NCBI RefSeq assembly: GCF_018140925.1
Contig: NZ_CP073315.1
Location: 1,426,001 to 1,490,000, forward strand
DNA length: 64,000 nt
Direction of reading: 5' to 3'
Origin: Psychrobacillus sp. INOP01
Lineage (GTDB): Bacteria > Bacillota > Bacilli > Bacillales_A > Planococcaceae
Positions 17,694-27,075 of the stretch are shown one piece after another. Positions within the stretch are counted from its first letter, which is position 1. Each line of letters starts with the position of its first letter. Below the pieces are notes generated by a model. The model made no database searches and had not been told where the DNA came from. It worked only from the letters and a program-made list of their open reading frames with translations. The position numbers and the translations under genes are program-made.

Positions 17694-17724
17694 ACTTCAC
17701 CACACCTTTTATTAGAATATTTCC

Positions 17725-17753
17725 ACTATATCACCATTCAAAATAAGAGTCAA
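17725..17753 (-). promoter_or_regulatory. Sigma-A promoter of the MutS2-like leader
   Basis: On the minus strand TTGACT (17748-17753) and TATAGT (17725-17730) are separated by 17 bases, a near-consensus vegetative promoter. Transcription would start near 17718, just ahead of the leader peptide. Confidence 0.7.
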
Positions 17754-17822
17754 TCGGGAATTATAATTGGTACACCTCTCCAGATAGTTGAATCCTTTAA
17801 AATCTCTCTCATCACAACTACC

Positions 17823-18884
17823 CTATTTTTTTATTGCTCCATAGACTTCTTCTGCTGCATGAAATCCGTCTTCAATAACTGTGCTTTCGAGATTGTCTAT
17901 ATTTACGGCAATTGGGGGTAGCAACACGGATGGTACTTCCTTCTTTCCATTATTAACTTGTTGATTGGCGATCACGGTTTCTCCCTTTGCCATGGCGACT
18001 GCTATTTCCGCTACTTTTTGGGTAAGGATTTGAATAGGCTTATAGACAGTCATTGTTTGTGTTCCAGTTACAATTCGTTGGACACCTGCAAGATCGGCGT
18101 CTTGTCCTGCTACTGGTATTTGACTAGCTAAGCCGTGGTCCTCGAGTGCTTGAATGGCGCCACCAGCTGTAGCATCATTCGCAGCAATTACTGCATCAAT
18201 CTGACCATTAGTCGTACGAATAGCTTGCTCCATATTGGTCTGTGCATTTGCAGGAGTCCAATCCTTTGTCCACTGATCATAGACAACATGGATATCTCCA
18301 CGCTCAATATACGGTTGTAACACCTTGAATACGCCATCTTTCAATAGATGGGCATTGTTGTCTGTAATGGCTCCTCCTATAAAGACATAGTTGCCCTTTG
18401 GGACAAGTGCTGTCATAGCCTCTGCCTGCATTTTGCCAACTTGCTCATTATCAAAGGATATGTACATATCTAGTTCTGCGTTTTTGACGAGACGATCATA
18501 GGCAATTACTTGAATTCCTGCTAGATGTGCTTTATGGACAATTGCCGCTGTAGCCGCCGCGTTATGAGGAACGATTACCAAGAGATCAATGCCGCTTTGG
18601 ATGAGCGTCTCTGCTTGTGATATCTGTAACGCATCGTCCCCATTTGCAGCTACAATTTCTACTTCTGCTCCGAGGCCTTCTACAGCTGCTTTAAACAAGT
18701 CACGGTCTTTTAACCAACGTTCCTCCAGTAATGTATCCATGGAAAATCCAATTCGTACAGGGTCATCGTCTTTAATAACTGGGCTAACTTCTGGCTCAAG
18801 CGTTTTAGGTGCAGATGTCTCCGTACAGCCAAAAAGTAGCATGATTACTCCTAAAAGACATACGGCATTGATTTTACTTTTCAT
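17823..18884 (-). CDS. XylF-family sugar-binding lipoprotein, second copy
   Basis: A 353-residue periplasmic-binding-protein-type lipoprotein (lipobox LFGC near residue 20). It matches the D-xylose-binding XylF/ChvE family: VRIGFSMDTLLEERWLKDRD, LLVIVPHNAAATAAIVHKA, VIAYDRLVKNAELDMYISFDN and PVAGQDADLAGVQRIVTGTQTMTVYKP are signature stretches, including the conserved YDR and GQDAD sugar contacts. It comes last after the sensor, kinase and regulator genes, apart from the main transporter operon. It may deliver sugar to the same permease with a different affinity. The sugar is inferred from family only. Confidence 0.88.
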   Translation of the reverse strand: MKSKINAVCLLGVIMLLFGCTETSAPKTLEPEVSPVIKDDDPVRIGFSMDTLLEERWLKDRDLFKAAVEGLGAEVEIVAANGDDALQISQAETLIQSGIDLLVIVPHNAAATAAIVHKAHLAGIQVIAYDRLVKNAELDMYISFDNEQVGKMQAEAMTALVPKGNYVFIGGAITDNNAHLLKDGVFKVLQPYIERGDIHVVYDQWTKDWTPANAQTNMEQAIRTTNGQIDAVIAANDATAGGAIQALEDHGLASQIPVAGQDADLAGVQRIVTGTQTMTVYKPIQILTQKVAEIAVAMAKGETVIANQQVNNGKKEVPSVLLPPIAVNIDNLESTVIEDGFHAAEEVYGAIKK

Positions 18885-18896
18885 CTAACTCCCCCT

Positions 18897-20441
18897 CTAC
18901 ACTTCAGCTTTTTTGCTCCATAATGTTTTTCTATATTCCTTCGGAGACACTCCACACATTTTCTTAAATACCTTACTAAAATAATTTGGTTCATGGTACC
19001 CAATCTCAAAGGTAATTTCCTTTAAACTCTTTTCTGGGTCATTCAGCAATTTCTTTGCTTTTTCAATACGACACTCCGTTAGATAATCTATATAGTTTAC
19101 TCCTAGCTTTTCCTTAAACATTTTACTAATATAAATTGGGCTTAAATTCACTTTATGTGCAAGCGTATCTAATGAAATATCTTCATGCGAATGTTCACGA
19201 ATATACTGTTGGATTTGATGTATTTTATCGGCTTCTATTTGATCGTAATGTGCGTTATATACAGAATTCATCTGTTCAAGCAGTAATAATGTCTCTGTTC
19301 GTAGCTGTCGATAGTCATTTGCTTGGAAGGAGTAAAATAGCGCAATTGCTTCCATTCCCATTTCATCCATCACACGGTTTGCCACCCAAAGTAACTCAAG
19401 TATTCGCTGCTGTGTATAAATTAATGAATTCCCGCCATTTTCGTACTGCTGAATCACATCCAACAAACTAGTACGAATAGCCATCCAGTCTCCAAGCCGA
19501 ATATGGTCAAAGAAATCTTTCTGCTGTTGCTTAATAATCTGAGTATCTGTTTCTAAAGTAAGCGCAGGAACATCCATATAAAATCGGTATTTAACTGCTA
19601 AAGATGTGTCCATAGTTGCAATAAGTGCCTCTTGGTAAGACAATCGAATTTCATCTAGTGTTTGACACACCTGACCAATCCCCAAAAACCAATCTGTTCC
19701 CTGCCGTTCCTTATCTAAAGATAAAATGGCTTTAGCTAAAGCTATCGCTTGGGAACGAAAGCTCCTCTTTGAATCCCGAAAAATAATTAGAGGAAGCTGC
19801 CTCCCGTTTAAAGCTCCTACCCAAGCGTCCCCAGTTTCCCTAACCCTTTCTTTAATCGACAAATAATTATTAAGTGCTCCTTCTGGTAATACAACTACCA
19901 CAACAAACTTTTCAAGTGTAGAGTGAATATCAAGCATTTCTACTAGCATATCAATATGAACCTCATGTACGTGGTCAAATAGTAATTGGGTGACGATGTC
20001 AGTTTCTACTAAGGTAAGTGCCTGTTTCCACTTTTCGCTCTGCATCTTGCTAGTACTAGCTGCTTCTAGCTCCTTCTGACAATCCTCCAGTACTTTTCCA
20101 ACTGTCACTACAATTTCACTAGCTTTACTCGGCTTCAATACATAGTCCTTCACGCCAAGCTTGATGGCCTGTCTTGCATAATCAAACATGTCAAAAGCAG
20201 TTACCATCACAAATTTGATAGTAGGATGGCTAATCTGAATTGTTTCAATGGCTTCTAGCCCACTCATGCCAGGCATCATTATGTCCATTAAGACCAAATC
20301 AGGCTGAAAACTGTCTGTAAGTTCGATTGCCATCTTTCCATTTTTCGCCTGTGCAATTAAAAGGTCTGGAAATGCCTTTTGTAGGATGGCTTCCATTCCT
20401 GCTCTCTCAATTGGTTCATCATCCACGATTAAAAGTCTCAT
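18897..20441 (-). CDS. AraC-type response regulator, YesN-like
   Basis: A 514-residue regulator with an N-terminal receiver (DDEP near residue 8, phosphoacceptor in LVLMDIMMPGMSG about Asp54, Lys in YVLKPSKA), a long middle region, and two AraC helix-turn-helix motifs at the C-terminus (LDTLAHKVNLSPIYISKMFKEK and FEIGYHEPNYFSKVFKK). It would bind DNA once phosphorylated by the overlapping kinase gene. The ATG at 20441 follows AGGAGG by six bases; a GTG three bases earlier is less likely. It overlaps the end of the kinase gene by 23 bases. In Clostridium the matching XylFII-LytS-YesN system controls xylose uptake. Confidence 0.9.
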   Translation of the reverse strand: MRLLIVDDEPIERAGMEAILQKAFPDLLIAQAKNGKMAIELTDSFQPDLVLMDIMMPGMSGLEAIETIQISHPTIKFVMVTAFDMFDYARQAIKLGVKDYVLKPSKASEIVVTVGKVLEDCQKELEAASTSKMQSEKWKQALTLVETDIVTQLLFDHVHEVHIDMLVEMLDIHSTLEKFVVVVVLPEGALNNYLSIKERVRETGDAWVGALNGRQLPLIIFRDSKRSFRSQAIALAKAILSLDKERQGTDWFLGIGQVCQTLDEIRLSYQEALIATMDTSLAVKYRFYMDVPALTLETDTQIIKQQQKDFFDHIRLGDWMAIRTSLLDVIQQYENGGNSLIYTQQRILELLWVANRVMDEMGMEAIALFYSFQANDYRQLRTETLLLLEQMNSVYNAHYDQIEADKIHQIQQYIREHSHEDISLDTLAHKVNLSPIYISKMFKEKLGVNYIDYLTECRIEKAKKLLNDPEKSLKEITFEIGYHEPNYFSKVFKKMCGVSPKEYRKTLWSKKAEV

Positions 20442-21882
20442 CACTTACCTCCTCCCTAGTATCTGGGATTTGTATGGTTACCTTCGTTCCAATACCCTTT
20501 TTACTTTCAATGGATACTAAATTTTCCACACCGTAAAATAGATGGAGCCTTTTTACTACATTTTGAAAACCAATGCCAGTGGAATGCCCTTCATTTGCAT
20601 CAATTTGTCCTTTTAATAGCTGATCTATTTTTTCCTGCGATATTCCTTTTCCACTATCCTCGATTTCAATAATAACCCATGAGCCATCTCTTAAAATTCT
20701 AAACGAAATAGTACCACCATTCTCTTCTGGCTCGATTGCATGGATGACAGCGTTTTCAATTATAGGCTGGAGAGTAAGACCAGGGATATTGACGTGCAAG
20801 CATGATTCATCGATAGTTGCCTGAAAATGTAATCGATCTGTAAAACGTGCTTTTTGTATTTCCATATATTGATTGAGCACAAGTACTTCCTCATATAAAG
20901 TAACTGATCGATCTATTCGCTTTAGGTTATACCGCAATAACCCAGCTACACTAACTAATAGGTCGCTCGTTTCTTCTGCTCCATCCAAATAGGCCTTCTT
21001 GGACAAAGTATTCAATGTGTTAAATAGAAAATGAGGATTAATCTGACTCTGCAAACTTCTTAACTGACTCTCCTTCAGTAGAAGCTTACTCTGCTGAAGC
21101 TCATGCTCAAGCTGTGCCTTTTGCTGAATCTCCAATATCAAGTCATTAATGTTAATACGCATTTCATCAAACGTTTGAGCTAAGAATGCAATTTCATCGC
21201 TAGATTCCACTATTATTTTTTGATTAAAACGTCCTTGAGCTAACTCATTTGCTGCCTTCGTTAGCTGATGAACAGGTTTTGTAATACTAAGCGAGAACCA
21301 ATAGGTAGCTAAAAGTAAGACAGCTGTTACTAGTAGCAGTATCCAAATCCCTAGCCTTTTTAACTCCTCTGACTGATTGATGATTTCTCGATAGAACAGA
21401 TTATAAGTCTTTAGTTCCCGTTCTAAAATGGTTAATGTCATTTCAGATATGTACAGTGATATACGATTCGCTTCATTGAATTCATTTGTAGAACCTTCTA
21501 ACTCCTGTTCCTCTGAAAATAGTATAGAACGATTTGTCGTCTCTACTAAACTATCGATTAAATGTATATAATTCGTAACAGAAAACGCATTTTCTTCATT
21601 GCGAAGCTTTGCTACATCATGTTGAACTTCCTCAATAGTTTTAATACTTTTCTCTATTTGTACTTTATGCACTTCTGATGGGTCTAGTAAGTAATTATTT
21701 AAGTCTGTTATAATTTTTTGACTAGCAATAGTCACTTCATTCATACGTAAATAGCGCTGTAGAATGGTATTGGTTTGTTCTTGGGTTTGCTGATTGTAAT
21801 AAGTCAGCATCATCCAAATAATTCCCATGATAAGTAGCATAACGGAAACGAGCAACCAAATCTTTCGTTGAATGGTTGTCAT
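20419..21882 (-). CDS. Sensor histidine kinase, LytS/YesM type
   Basis: A 487-residue membrane kinase. It has a first membrane helix at about 9-28, an extracytoplasmic helical region, a second helix at about 177-197 (LGIWILLLVTAVLLLATYWF), HAMP (SITKPVHQLTKAANELAQG), and the His-kinase family block LRSLQSQINPHFLFNTLNTLS with the phosphoacceptor in NPHFLFN. The ATPase N and G boxes follow (PIIENAVIHAI; DSGKGISQEK). Its ATG overlaps the TGA of the substrate-binding-type sensor gene upstream, so the products are made together and probably act as one receptor. Confidence 0.92.
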   Translation of the reverse strand: MTTIQRKIWLLVSVMLLIMGIIWMMLTYYNQQTQEQTNTILQRYLRMNEVTIASQKIITDLNNYLLDPSEVHKVQIEKSIKTIEEVQHDVAKLRNEENAFSVTNYIHLIDSLVETTNRSILFSEEQELEGSTNEFNEANRISLYISEMTLTILERELKTYNLFYREIINQSEELKRLGIWILLLVTAVLLLATYWFSLSITKPVHQLTKAANELAQGRFNQKIIVESSDEIAFLAQTFDEMRININDLILEIQQKAQLEHELQQSKLLLKESQLRSLQSQINPHFLFNTLNTLSKKAYLDGAEETSDLLVSVAGLLRYNLKRIDRSVTLYEEVLVLNQYMEIQKARFTDRLHFQATIDESCLHVNIPGLTLQPIIENAVIHAIEPEENGGTISFRILRDGSWVIIEIEDSGKGISQEKIDQLLKGQIDANEGHSTGIGFQNVVKRLHLFYGVENLVSIESKKGIGTKVTIQIPDTREEVSDETFNRG

Positions 21883-22859
21883 GGTTTTTCACCATCCGGT
21901 ACGAGCATATGCGTTTCTGTCAAATATCCATCGGAATCAAGCGGAACTGTCTTACCCGTAATCCATTCCATGAGCCACTTTACACTTTCCTTGCCCATTT
22001 CTTTAGGCTTTTGCTCTAAAATACCATCTAGCTTTCCTTGCTCTAAAAGGGTAGTCGATTCAACTCCATCATCAAACGTATAAATATGATAAGGCTCCAC
22101 CTGTGTTCGTCTTCCGATTTCCTGAATCATAGGTCCCGCATATTTCGCATTGATCGCGATAAACGCAGTTGCTCTAGGTGCTTCATTCATAAGTTGTTGG
22201 GTTGTCGAAATCACTCGTTCATTTGTATCCTCTGTTCCTCTAATGATTATGTTAATCTCTGGGTATCCCTCGAGGACATCCCGTATCCCTGCTAAACGTT
22301 CTTTTTGATAATATGCTTGCACTTCATCCCCAAGAATTATCACTTCCCCAGATGTGCCCATTTCTTTAATAAGCTGATGGGCAACCATCTTTCCTGCCCA
22401 GAACTGATCTGAACCGACGTATGTTTTACGCAAACTTTCTTCCACTGGAACGTCATTAGCAACTGTTATGACAGGAATTCCATAAAAGGCTGCTTTTATT
22501 TTTGATAGCTCTTTAAATTCCTCGGTATCTAGGCCCTGAACGATGATCCCATCCACTTTGGAATGAATGGCAATCTCCATTTTTTTTAAAAAATCGTCCT
22601 GGTCATTTCCGTAGCTTCCCCACACTTCTAGCTCAACATTTTCTTCCTTAGCTCGCTGTTTAGCTCCTTGTCCGACCTTATTCCAAAAAGGGGTATCTAA
22701 CTCTTGCGTAATTAGTACAATACGAACAGAATCTTCCAACTTGGAAAGGGTAGCAGGTAATTCACTTGTAGATCGAAAAGCCTTTGTTGCAGATATAATC
22801 GTGAAATAACTGAAAGCAATGATGAGTGCACCTAGTAGAAGAACAATTTTTTTCCGCAT
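21879..22859 (-). CDS. Membrane-anchored sugar-binding sensor protein, XylFII-like
   Basis: A 326-residue binding-protein fold of the RbsB/XylF class. It carries an uncleaved-looking N-terminal membrane anchor (KIVLLLGALIIAFSYFTIISA) instead of a lipobox. Ligand-site stretches include LITQELDTPFWNKVGQGA, VDGIIVQGLDTEEF and IYTFDDGVE. Genes of this kind directly before a LytS kinase encode the XylFII sensor, which carries the sugar signal to the kinase outside the cell. Its stop overlaps the kinase start by four bases. Xylose as the signal is inferred from the neighbouring xylFGH-type genes. Confidence 0.8.
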   Translation of the reverse strand: MRKKIVLLLGALIIAFSYFTIISATKAFRSTSELPATLSKLEDSVRIVLITQELDTPFWNKVGQGAKQRAKEENVELEVWGSYGNDQDDFLKKMEIAIHSKVDGIIVQGLDTEEFKELSKIKAAFYGIPVITVANDVPVEESLRKTYVGSDQFWAGKMVAHQLIKEMGTSGEVIILGDEVQAYYQKERLAGIRDVLEGYPEINIIIRGTEDTNERVISTTQQLMNEAPRATAFIAINAKYAGPMIQEIGRRTQVEPYHIYTFDDGVESTTLLEQGKLDGILEQKPKEMGKESVKWLMEWITGKTVPLDSDGYLTETHMLVPDGEKP

Positions 22860-22892
22860 TTACCTTCCCCTTTCCATAGGCTTGTTTCTTCC

Positions 22893-22920
22893 ATATTAAC
22901 ACCCGGAATTAAATTGACAA
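22893..22920 (-). promoter_or_regulatory. Promoter of the sensor operon
   Basis: On the minus strand TTGTCA (22915-22920) and TAATAT (22893-22898) are 16 bases apart, about 35 bases before the sensor gene. This would give the sensing genes a promoter of their own, separate from the transporter. Confidence 0.55.
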
Positions 22921-23088
22921 TCCTAATTTTATGATGTATTTCCCCATGCTTTAATCATGAGAAATCCTTTTTTTAGAACATCCCTTTAATCTTTTGTAAA
23001 ATTAGCCGTTCCGCATGTATTTAAACATTGGGAGCAAGTAATCGCCATAATATCTTTCAGAAAAAACCTTTTCATATTAATAACACGA

Positions 23089-23114
23089 GGCACCCCTATA
23101 ACAGAAAGGGTGCC
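23089..23114 (-). terminator. Hairpin after the permease gene
   Basis: GGCACCC (23089-23095) and GGGTGCC (23108-23114) form a 7-bp GC-rich stem just beyond the permease stop codon. The T tract is poor, so read-through into the sensor operon is possible. Confidence 0.5.
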
Positions 23115-23134
23115 ACAAATCATAACCTATTCTA

Positions 23135-24310
23135 TTAAGCTCGTTGCTTACGTGTCATTACATCAAAAATTACTGCTCCAGCTAAAACTCCTCCACGAAT
23201 CATATACTGATATGAAATACCAACTCCTAGTAGGTTCATACCACTTGATAAGGAAGCCATTACAATGGCACCAATAATAGCACCTGTTACTTTACCGACA
23301 CCACCAGCAGATGATACACCCCCAACATATGCAGCCGCAATTGCATCAAGCTCGAATAGTGTACCTGCTGTAGTCGTTGCTGATTGAAGCCTAGAAGTAA
23401 ATAGAATCCCAGATAATGCGGCGAGCATTCCCATCGATCCAAATACGATATATGTAATCTTTTGTACATTGATACCACTTAAATGAGCAGCTTCTGGATT
23501 ACTGCCGACTGCATAAATGTGGCGACCAAGTACCGTTTTCGTCGATAAGAAATGATAGATAACTACTACTATAATCATAATGATTACTGTCCACGAAAAA
23601 CCGTTATATCCTGCTAAAATCCATGTAATATATCCAATAATTGCGGATATTAAAACAAGCTTTGCACTAAATAATCCACTAGACATAACCTCGAAACCAT
23701 AAGTCATTTTGTTGCTTCGATTTGAAATCTCATTGTAAATAAATAAAAGAATTCCTACTAACCCTACTAATAATGTTAATAGGTGCAAGCCATTTATTTG
23801 CATAATAGATGGAATAAATCCATTCCCAATCGCATTGAATTGGTCATCTTTAATAATGATAGTTCCTGTCTTCTCTGTAACCTGGAGTAATGCACCACGG
23901 AAAATTAGCATTCCTGCAAGCGTTGCTACAAAGGCTGGTATCCCAACTTTAGCAATTAATACACCATTAACCAACCCGATTAGTGCTCCAAGGATTAAAA
24001 TAACTGGAATAGTAATCCATACCGATACACCCATTTGTGTTAAGAATATCGCGGCAATGGCACCAAGAAATCCTGCTAAAAATCCAACCGATAAATCTAT
24101 ATGACGAATGACAATCACGAGCGTCATACCAACTGCCAAAACGGCGATATAACCTGCTGAATCCAATAAATTACTAATATTTCGCGAAGACATGAATAGT
24201 CCATTCGTCATAATCGTAAACGTTAACATAATCACTATTAACGCAATATACATTCCATAATCTCGAATGTTGGCTTTGACGAGTGCTTTTGCTTCTCCAA
24301 AAAAGTTCAT
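23135..24310 (-). CDS. Sugar ABC transporter permease, XylH-like
   Basis: A permease of about 391 residues of the BPD_transp_2 family used by ribose/xylose-type importers. About ten membrane segments are visible. Family landmarks include LAVGMTLVIVIRHIDLSVG, PAFVATLAGMLIFRGALLQ and IYAVGSNPEAAHLSGI (the EAA-like loop that contacts the ATPase). The long form with segments after residue 200 resembles XylH rather than RbsC. GGGGG lies just upstream; the second of two adjacent ATGs (24310) has the better spacing. It starts about ten bases after the ATPase stop codon. Confidence 0.9.
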   Translation of the reverse strand: MNFFGEAKALVKANIRDYGMYIALIVIMLTFTIMTNGLFMSSRNISNLLDSAGYIAVLAVGMTLVIVIRHIDLSVGFLAGFLGAIAAIFLTQMGVSVWITIPVILILGALIGLVNGVLIAKVGIPAFVATLAGMLIFRGALLQVTEKTGTIIIKDDQFNAIGNGFIPSIMQINGLHLLTLLVGLVGILLFIYNEISNRSNKMTYGFEVMSSGLFSAKLVLISAIIGYITWILAGYNGFSWTVIIMIIVVVIYHFLSTKTVLGRHIYAVGSNPEAAHLSGINVQKITYIVFGSMGMLAALSGILFTSRLQSATTTAGTLFELDAIAAAYVGGVSSAGGVGKVTGAIIGAIVMASLSSGMNLLGVGISYQYMIRGGVLAGAVIFDVMTRKQRA

Positions 24311-24323
24311 CATAATCCCCCTT

Positions 24324-25844
24324 TTATTGCGTCGCAAGTTCCATTATCGTTTCTTGTGTCGCTTCCTCCATGGTTAGTTCGCCTTTAACGGAGCCTTCCG
24401 CCATGACATAAATTCGATCGCTCATTCCTAGTACTTCACCTAGTTCAGAGGAAATCATAATAATACTCATTCCTTCATTGATCAGTTCATTCATAATTGT
24501 ATAAATTTCGAACTTTGCACCAACATCAATTCCTCTTGTTGGTTCATCCAATATCAAAATCTTAGGTCCAGTAAACAACCATTTACCAAGTGATACTTTT
24601 TGTTGGTTTCCACCACTGAGTTTCCCAACAATTTGTTCGAGTGAGCTTGCTTTAATATAGAGTGAATCCTTATATTCTGTACCAATTTTCACTTCTTCGT
24701 TTAAATTTAGTATTCCCTTTGTGGAGATTCCTTTTAGATGCGCTGCAGAAACATTACTCTTAATATCCTGTAGCAGGAATAAGCCATCTCCTTTACGATC
24801 CTCAGTCACATAGGCAATACCAGCTTTAATCGCCTCACTTGTATGCTTCAATACCTTTGTTTCCCCATACAGTTTCATGCTGCCTTGTAGCTTATAGCTT
24901 TTAGGATTTCCAAAAATGCTAAGGGCAAGCTCTGTACGTCCTGATCCCATTAAACCCGCAATACCAATAATCTCGCCTCTTTTTACCTCGAGCCGAACGT
25001 TTTTTACAACATTCCGACCGAGCTGTGTATCATAAGCAGTCCAATCGGATAATTCAAGAATGGTTTCTCCAATTTTCTTGTCTGGACGCTTTGGATATAT
25101 GTCTTCAATATCGCGACCCACCATGTTTTTAATAATGACATTTTCAGATACTTCTCCGTTACTCGCATCAAGCGTACAAATCGTCTGTCCATCACGTAAA
25201 ACTGTTACTTTATCTGCAATTGAGATGACTTCCTTTAGCTTGTGAGAAATCATGATACAGCTAATTCCTTGTTCTTTCAGCTCGTTAAGAAGTACCAATA
25301 AATTCTCACTATCATCCTCATTCAGTGCTGCAGTCGGCTCGTCTAATATAAGTAAATTTACATCCTTACTTAACGCTTTAGCAATTTCAACTAGCTGTTG
25401 TTTCCCTACACCTAATTCTTTGATCAAAGTTTCTGGAGTCACTCTTAACTTCACTTTGTCCAATAGCCCGGTTGCTTGAACTATCGTTTTATTCCAATCT
25501 ACGAACGGACCTTTTTTCAATTCGTTTCCAGCGAATATATTTTCATACACTGTCAAATCTGGAAAAAGAGCTAGTTCTTGATAAATAATACCGATGCCAA
25601 CTTTGACACTATCAGTAATCTCGTTGAACTGTTGAACTTTTCCCTCAAATACAATGTCTCCATCATAAGTACCATATGGATAGACCCCGCTTAACACTTT
25701 CATAAGTGTGGATTTACCTGCACCATTTTCCCCAACCAAACAATGAATCTCGCCTTTTTTCACTTTAAAGTTCACGTTTGAGAGGGCCTTGACTCCTGGG
25801 AATTCTTTAGAAATATTATTCATCTCTAAAATGTAATCACTCAT
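24324..25844 (-). CDS. Sugar ABC transporter ATP-binding protein, XylG-like
   Basis: A 506-residue protein with two fused ATPase halves, as in XylG, RbsA and MglA. Half one has Walker A GENGAGKST, signature LGVGKQQLVEIAKAL and Walker B LLILDEPTAAL. Half two has the degenerate Walker A GLMGSGRTE, signature LSGGNQQKVSLGKWL and ILILDEPTRGIDVG. The ATG at 25844 is chosen because GGGGAGG lies seven bases upstream; the frame is open for 21 more codons without support. It sits between the binding protein and permease genes of the same operon. Confidence 0.93.
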   Translation of the reverse strand: MSDYILEMNNISKEFPGVKALSNVNFKVKKGEIHCLVGENGAGKSTLMKVLSGVYPYGTYDGDIVFEGKVQQFNEITDSVKVGIGIIYQELALFPDLTVYENIFAGNELKKGPFVDWNKTIVQATGLLDKVKLRVTPETLIKELGVGKQQLVEIAKALSKDVNLLILDEPTAALNEDDSENLLVLLNELKEQGISCIMISHKLKEVISIADKVTVLRDGQTICTLDASNGEVSENVIIKNMVGRDIEDIYPKRPDKKIGETILELSDWTAYDTQLGRNVVKNVRLEVKRGEIIGIAGLMGSGRTELALSIFGNPKSYKLQGSMKLYGETKVLKHTSEAIKAGIAYVTEDRKGDGLFLLQDIKSNVSAAHLKGISTKGILNLNEEVKIGTEYKDSLYIKASSLEQIVGKLSGGNQQKVSLGKWLFTGPKILILDEPTRGIDVGAKFEIYTIMNELINEGMSIIMISSELGEVLGMSDRIYVMAEGSVKGELTMEEATQETIMELATQ

Positions 25845-25928
25845 ACTATTGCCTCCCCTTACTAAAACAATTAAAAATGGAGAAATAGCGATAGATGAAT
25901 CTACCACTATTCTTCCTTTTCAGCTGCT

Positions 25929-27032
25929 TTACTCTAAACCTGTGAATTCACTAGCCTCGTAATACTCAGAATCAATAAGCTCTGCCTTTACATTTTCTTT
26001 GTCAACTACAATAACATCCGTTTGTTTCGCTTTTACTTCAACTGCTCCATTATCGTAAGAACCAGTTGTTTTTGGTGTTTTGCCATCTAACACTTCTACT
26101 GCCATACCCATAGCATCTTTTACTAATGTACGAACATCTTTGAAAACGGTCATTGATTGTTGTTCATCAATAATGTATTGGATCGATGCTTTTTCAGCAT
26201 CTTGCCCAGTTACAAAGTAATTAGTAATTGCGTTGTCAGAAGCAAATACATCCGCAATAGAACGAGCAGTGCCATCATTTGGTGCTAAAATAGAAACGTC
26301 ACCTTTTAAGTCGTCACTAGCTGCAGTTAAATGTGTCTGTGCTTTGTTCTTTGCATCATTTGCATCCCAGTTCGTTGTAATCTGACCGATAATTTTTCCT
26401 AATTGATCACGCGACAGATCCGCTGAATCCTTTAAAGCTTCTGCTTCACTTGAGTTGGCAATTTTGAAAGTTCCATCAGCAATTTTCGGTTGAAGCACTT
26501 TCCAAGCTCCCTCGAAGAACAAGAACGCATTGTTATCAGACGCCGCACCAGCATACAAATAAAGTGGCACATCTGAACCATCTGCATTATCTACTAAATA
26601 CTGAGCTTGTGCAGCACCAACTGCTAAGCTATCAAAAGTTACATAGTAATCTACTGCATCCGTATCCGTGATTAAACGGTCATATGCAATAACTGTTACA
26701 TCCTCTTTTTTTGCTGCTTCTACTGCTGCTGCAGCCGCTGCTCCATCATGTGGAGTGATGATTAATACTTTTATCCCTTTATTTAATAATGCTTCTACAT
26801 TTTCTTTTTCCTTCGCTGAAGATCCTTGGCTGAACAGAATTTCCGTAGAATAATCCGAATCTGCTAAAGCATCTTTAAAGCGTTGCTCATCTTGAACCCA
26901 ACGTGGCTCATCTTTTGTTGGTAATACGATACCGACATCTACCGAACTGTCTCCGCCATTATTACATCCCGCGGCCACTAATGCGAAAATCATCAAAATA
27001 ACTAAAAAAGTTAACCCCTTGAACTTCTTCAT
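25929..27032 (-). CDS. D-xylose-type ABC transporter binding lipoprotein, XylF-like
   Basis: A 367-residue lipoprotein with lipobox VAAGC (Cys about 23). XylF/ChvE family stretches include VDVGIVLPTKDEPRWVQDEQRF, LIITPHDGAAAAAAVEAAKK, VIAYDRLITDTDAVDYYVTFD and YFVTGQDAEKASIQYIIDEQQ. It is the first gene of the transporter operon and probably binds xylose or a close pentose or hexose outside the membrane. A catabolite-repression site overlaps its promoter. Sugar catabolic genes are absent from the window, so the true substrate rests on family. Confidence 0.9.
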   Translation of the reverse strand: MKKFKGLTFLVILMIFALVAAGCNNGGDSSVDVGIVLPTKDEPRWVQDEQRFKDALADSDYSTEILFSQGSSAKEKENVEALLNKGIKVLIITPHDGAAAAAAVEAAKKEDVTVIAYDRLITDTDAVDYYVTFDSLAVGAAQAQYLVDNADGSDVPLYLYAGAASDNNAFLFFEGAWKVLQPKIADGTFKIANSSEAEALKDSADLSRDQLGKIIGQITTNWDANDAKNKAQTHLTAASDDLKGDVSILAPNDGTARSIADVFASDNAITNYFVTGQDAEKASIQYIIDEQQSMTVFKDVRTLVKDAMGMAVEVLDGKTPKTTGSYDNGAVEVKAKQTDVIVVDKENVKAELIDSEYYEASEFTGLE

Positions 27033-27075
27033 TTTAATATCCCTCTCCCTTTTTCTAAAAAGTAATTACTACTTA

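Larger units (their letters stand above)
17338..17718 (-). promoter_or_regulatory. Structured leader RNA of the MutS2-like gene, probable attenuator
   Basis: About 380 transcribed bases lie between the promoter and the MutS2-like gene. In order on the minus strand: a 7-codon leader peptide; a hairpin near 17600-17650 (CTGGT/ACCAG inside TAAATAAG/CTTATTTA); an ACATTG/CAATGT hairpin; a hairpin AAGAGCG/CGCTCTT (17488-17521) followed by T residues; and the terminator at 17362-17431. Codons of the leader peptide (17677-17691) can pair with 17567-17582 (GTAGGTAT with ATACCTAC, and GTCT with AGAC). A ribosome stalled there would free the partner strand. The layout fits ribosome-mediated attenuation as known for antibiotic-inducible genes, but the mechanism is inferred. 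Confidence 0.55.

Noticed and set aside
17488-17720. Leader region considered as 6S RNA, RNase P RNA or a T-box
   Set aside because: Key conserved segments of these RNAs, such as the T-box GGTACCGCG, are not present; attenuator layout fits better.
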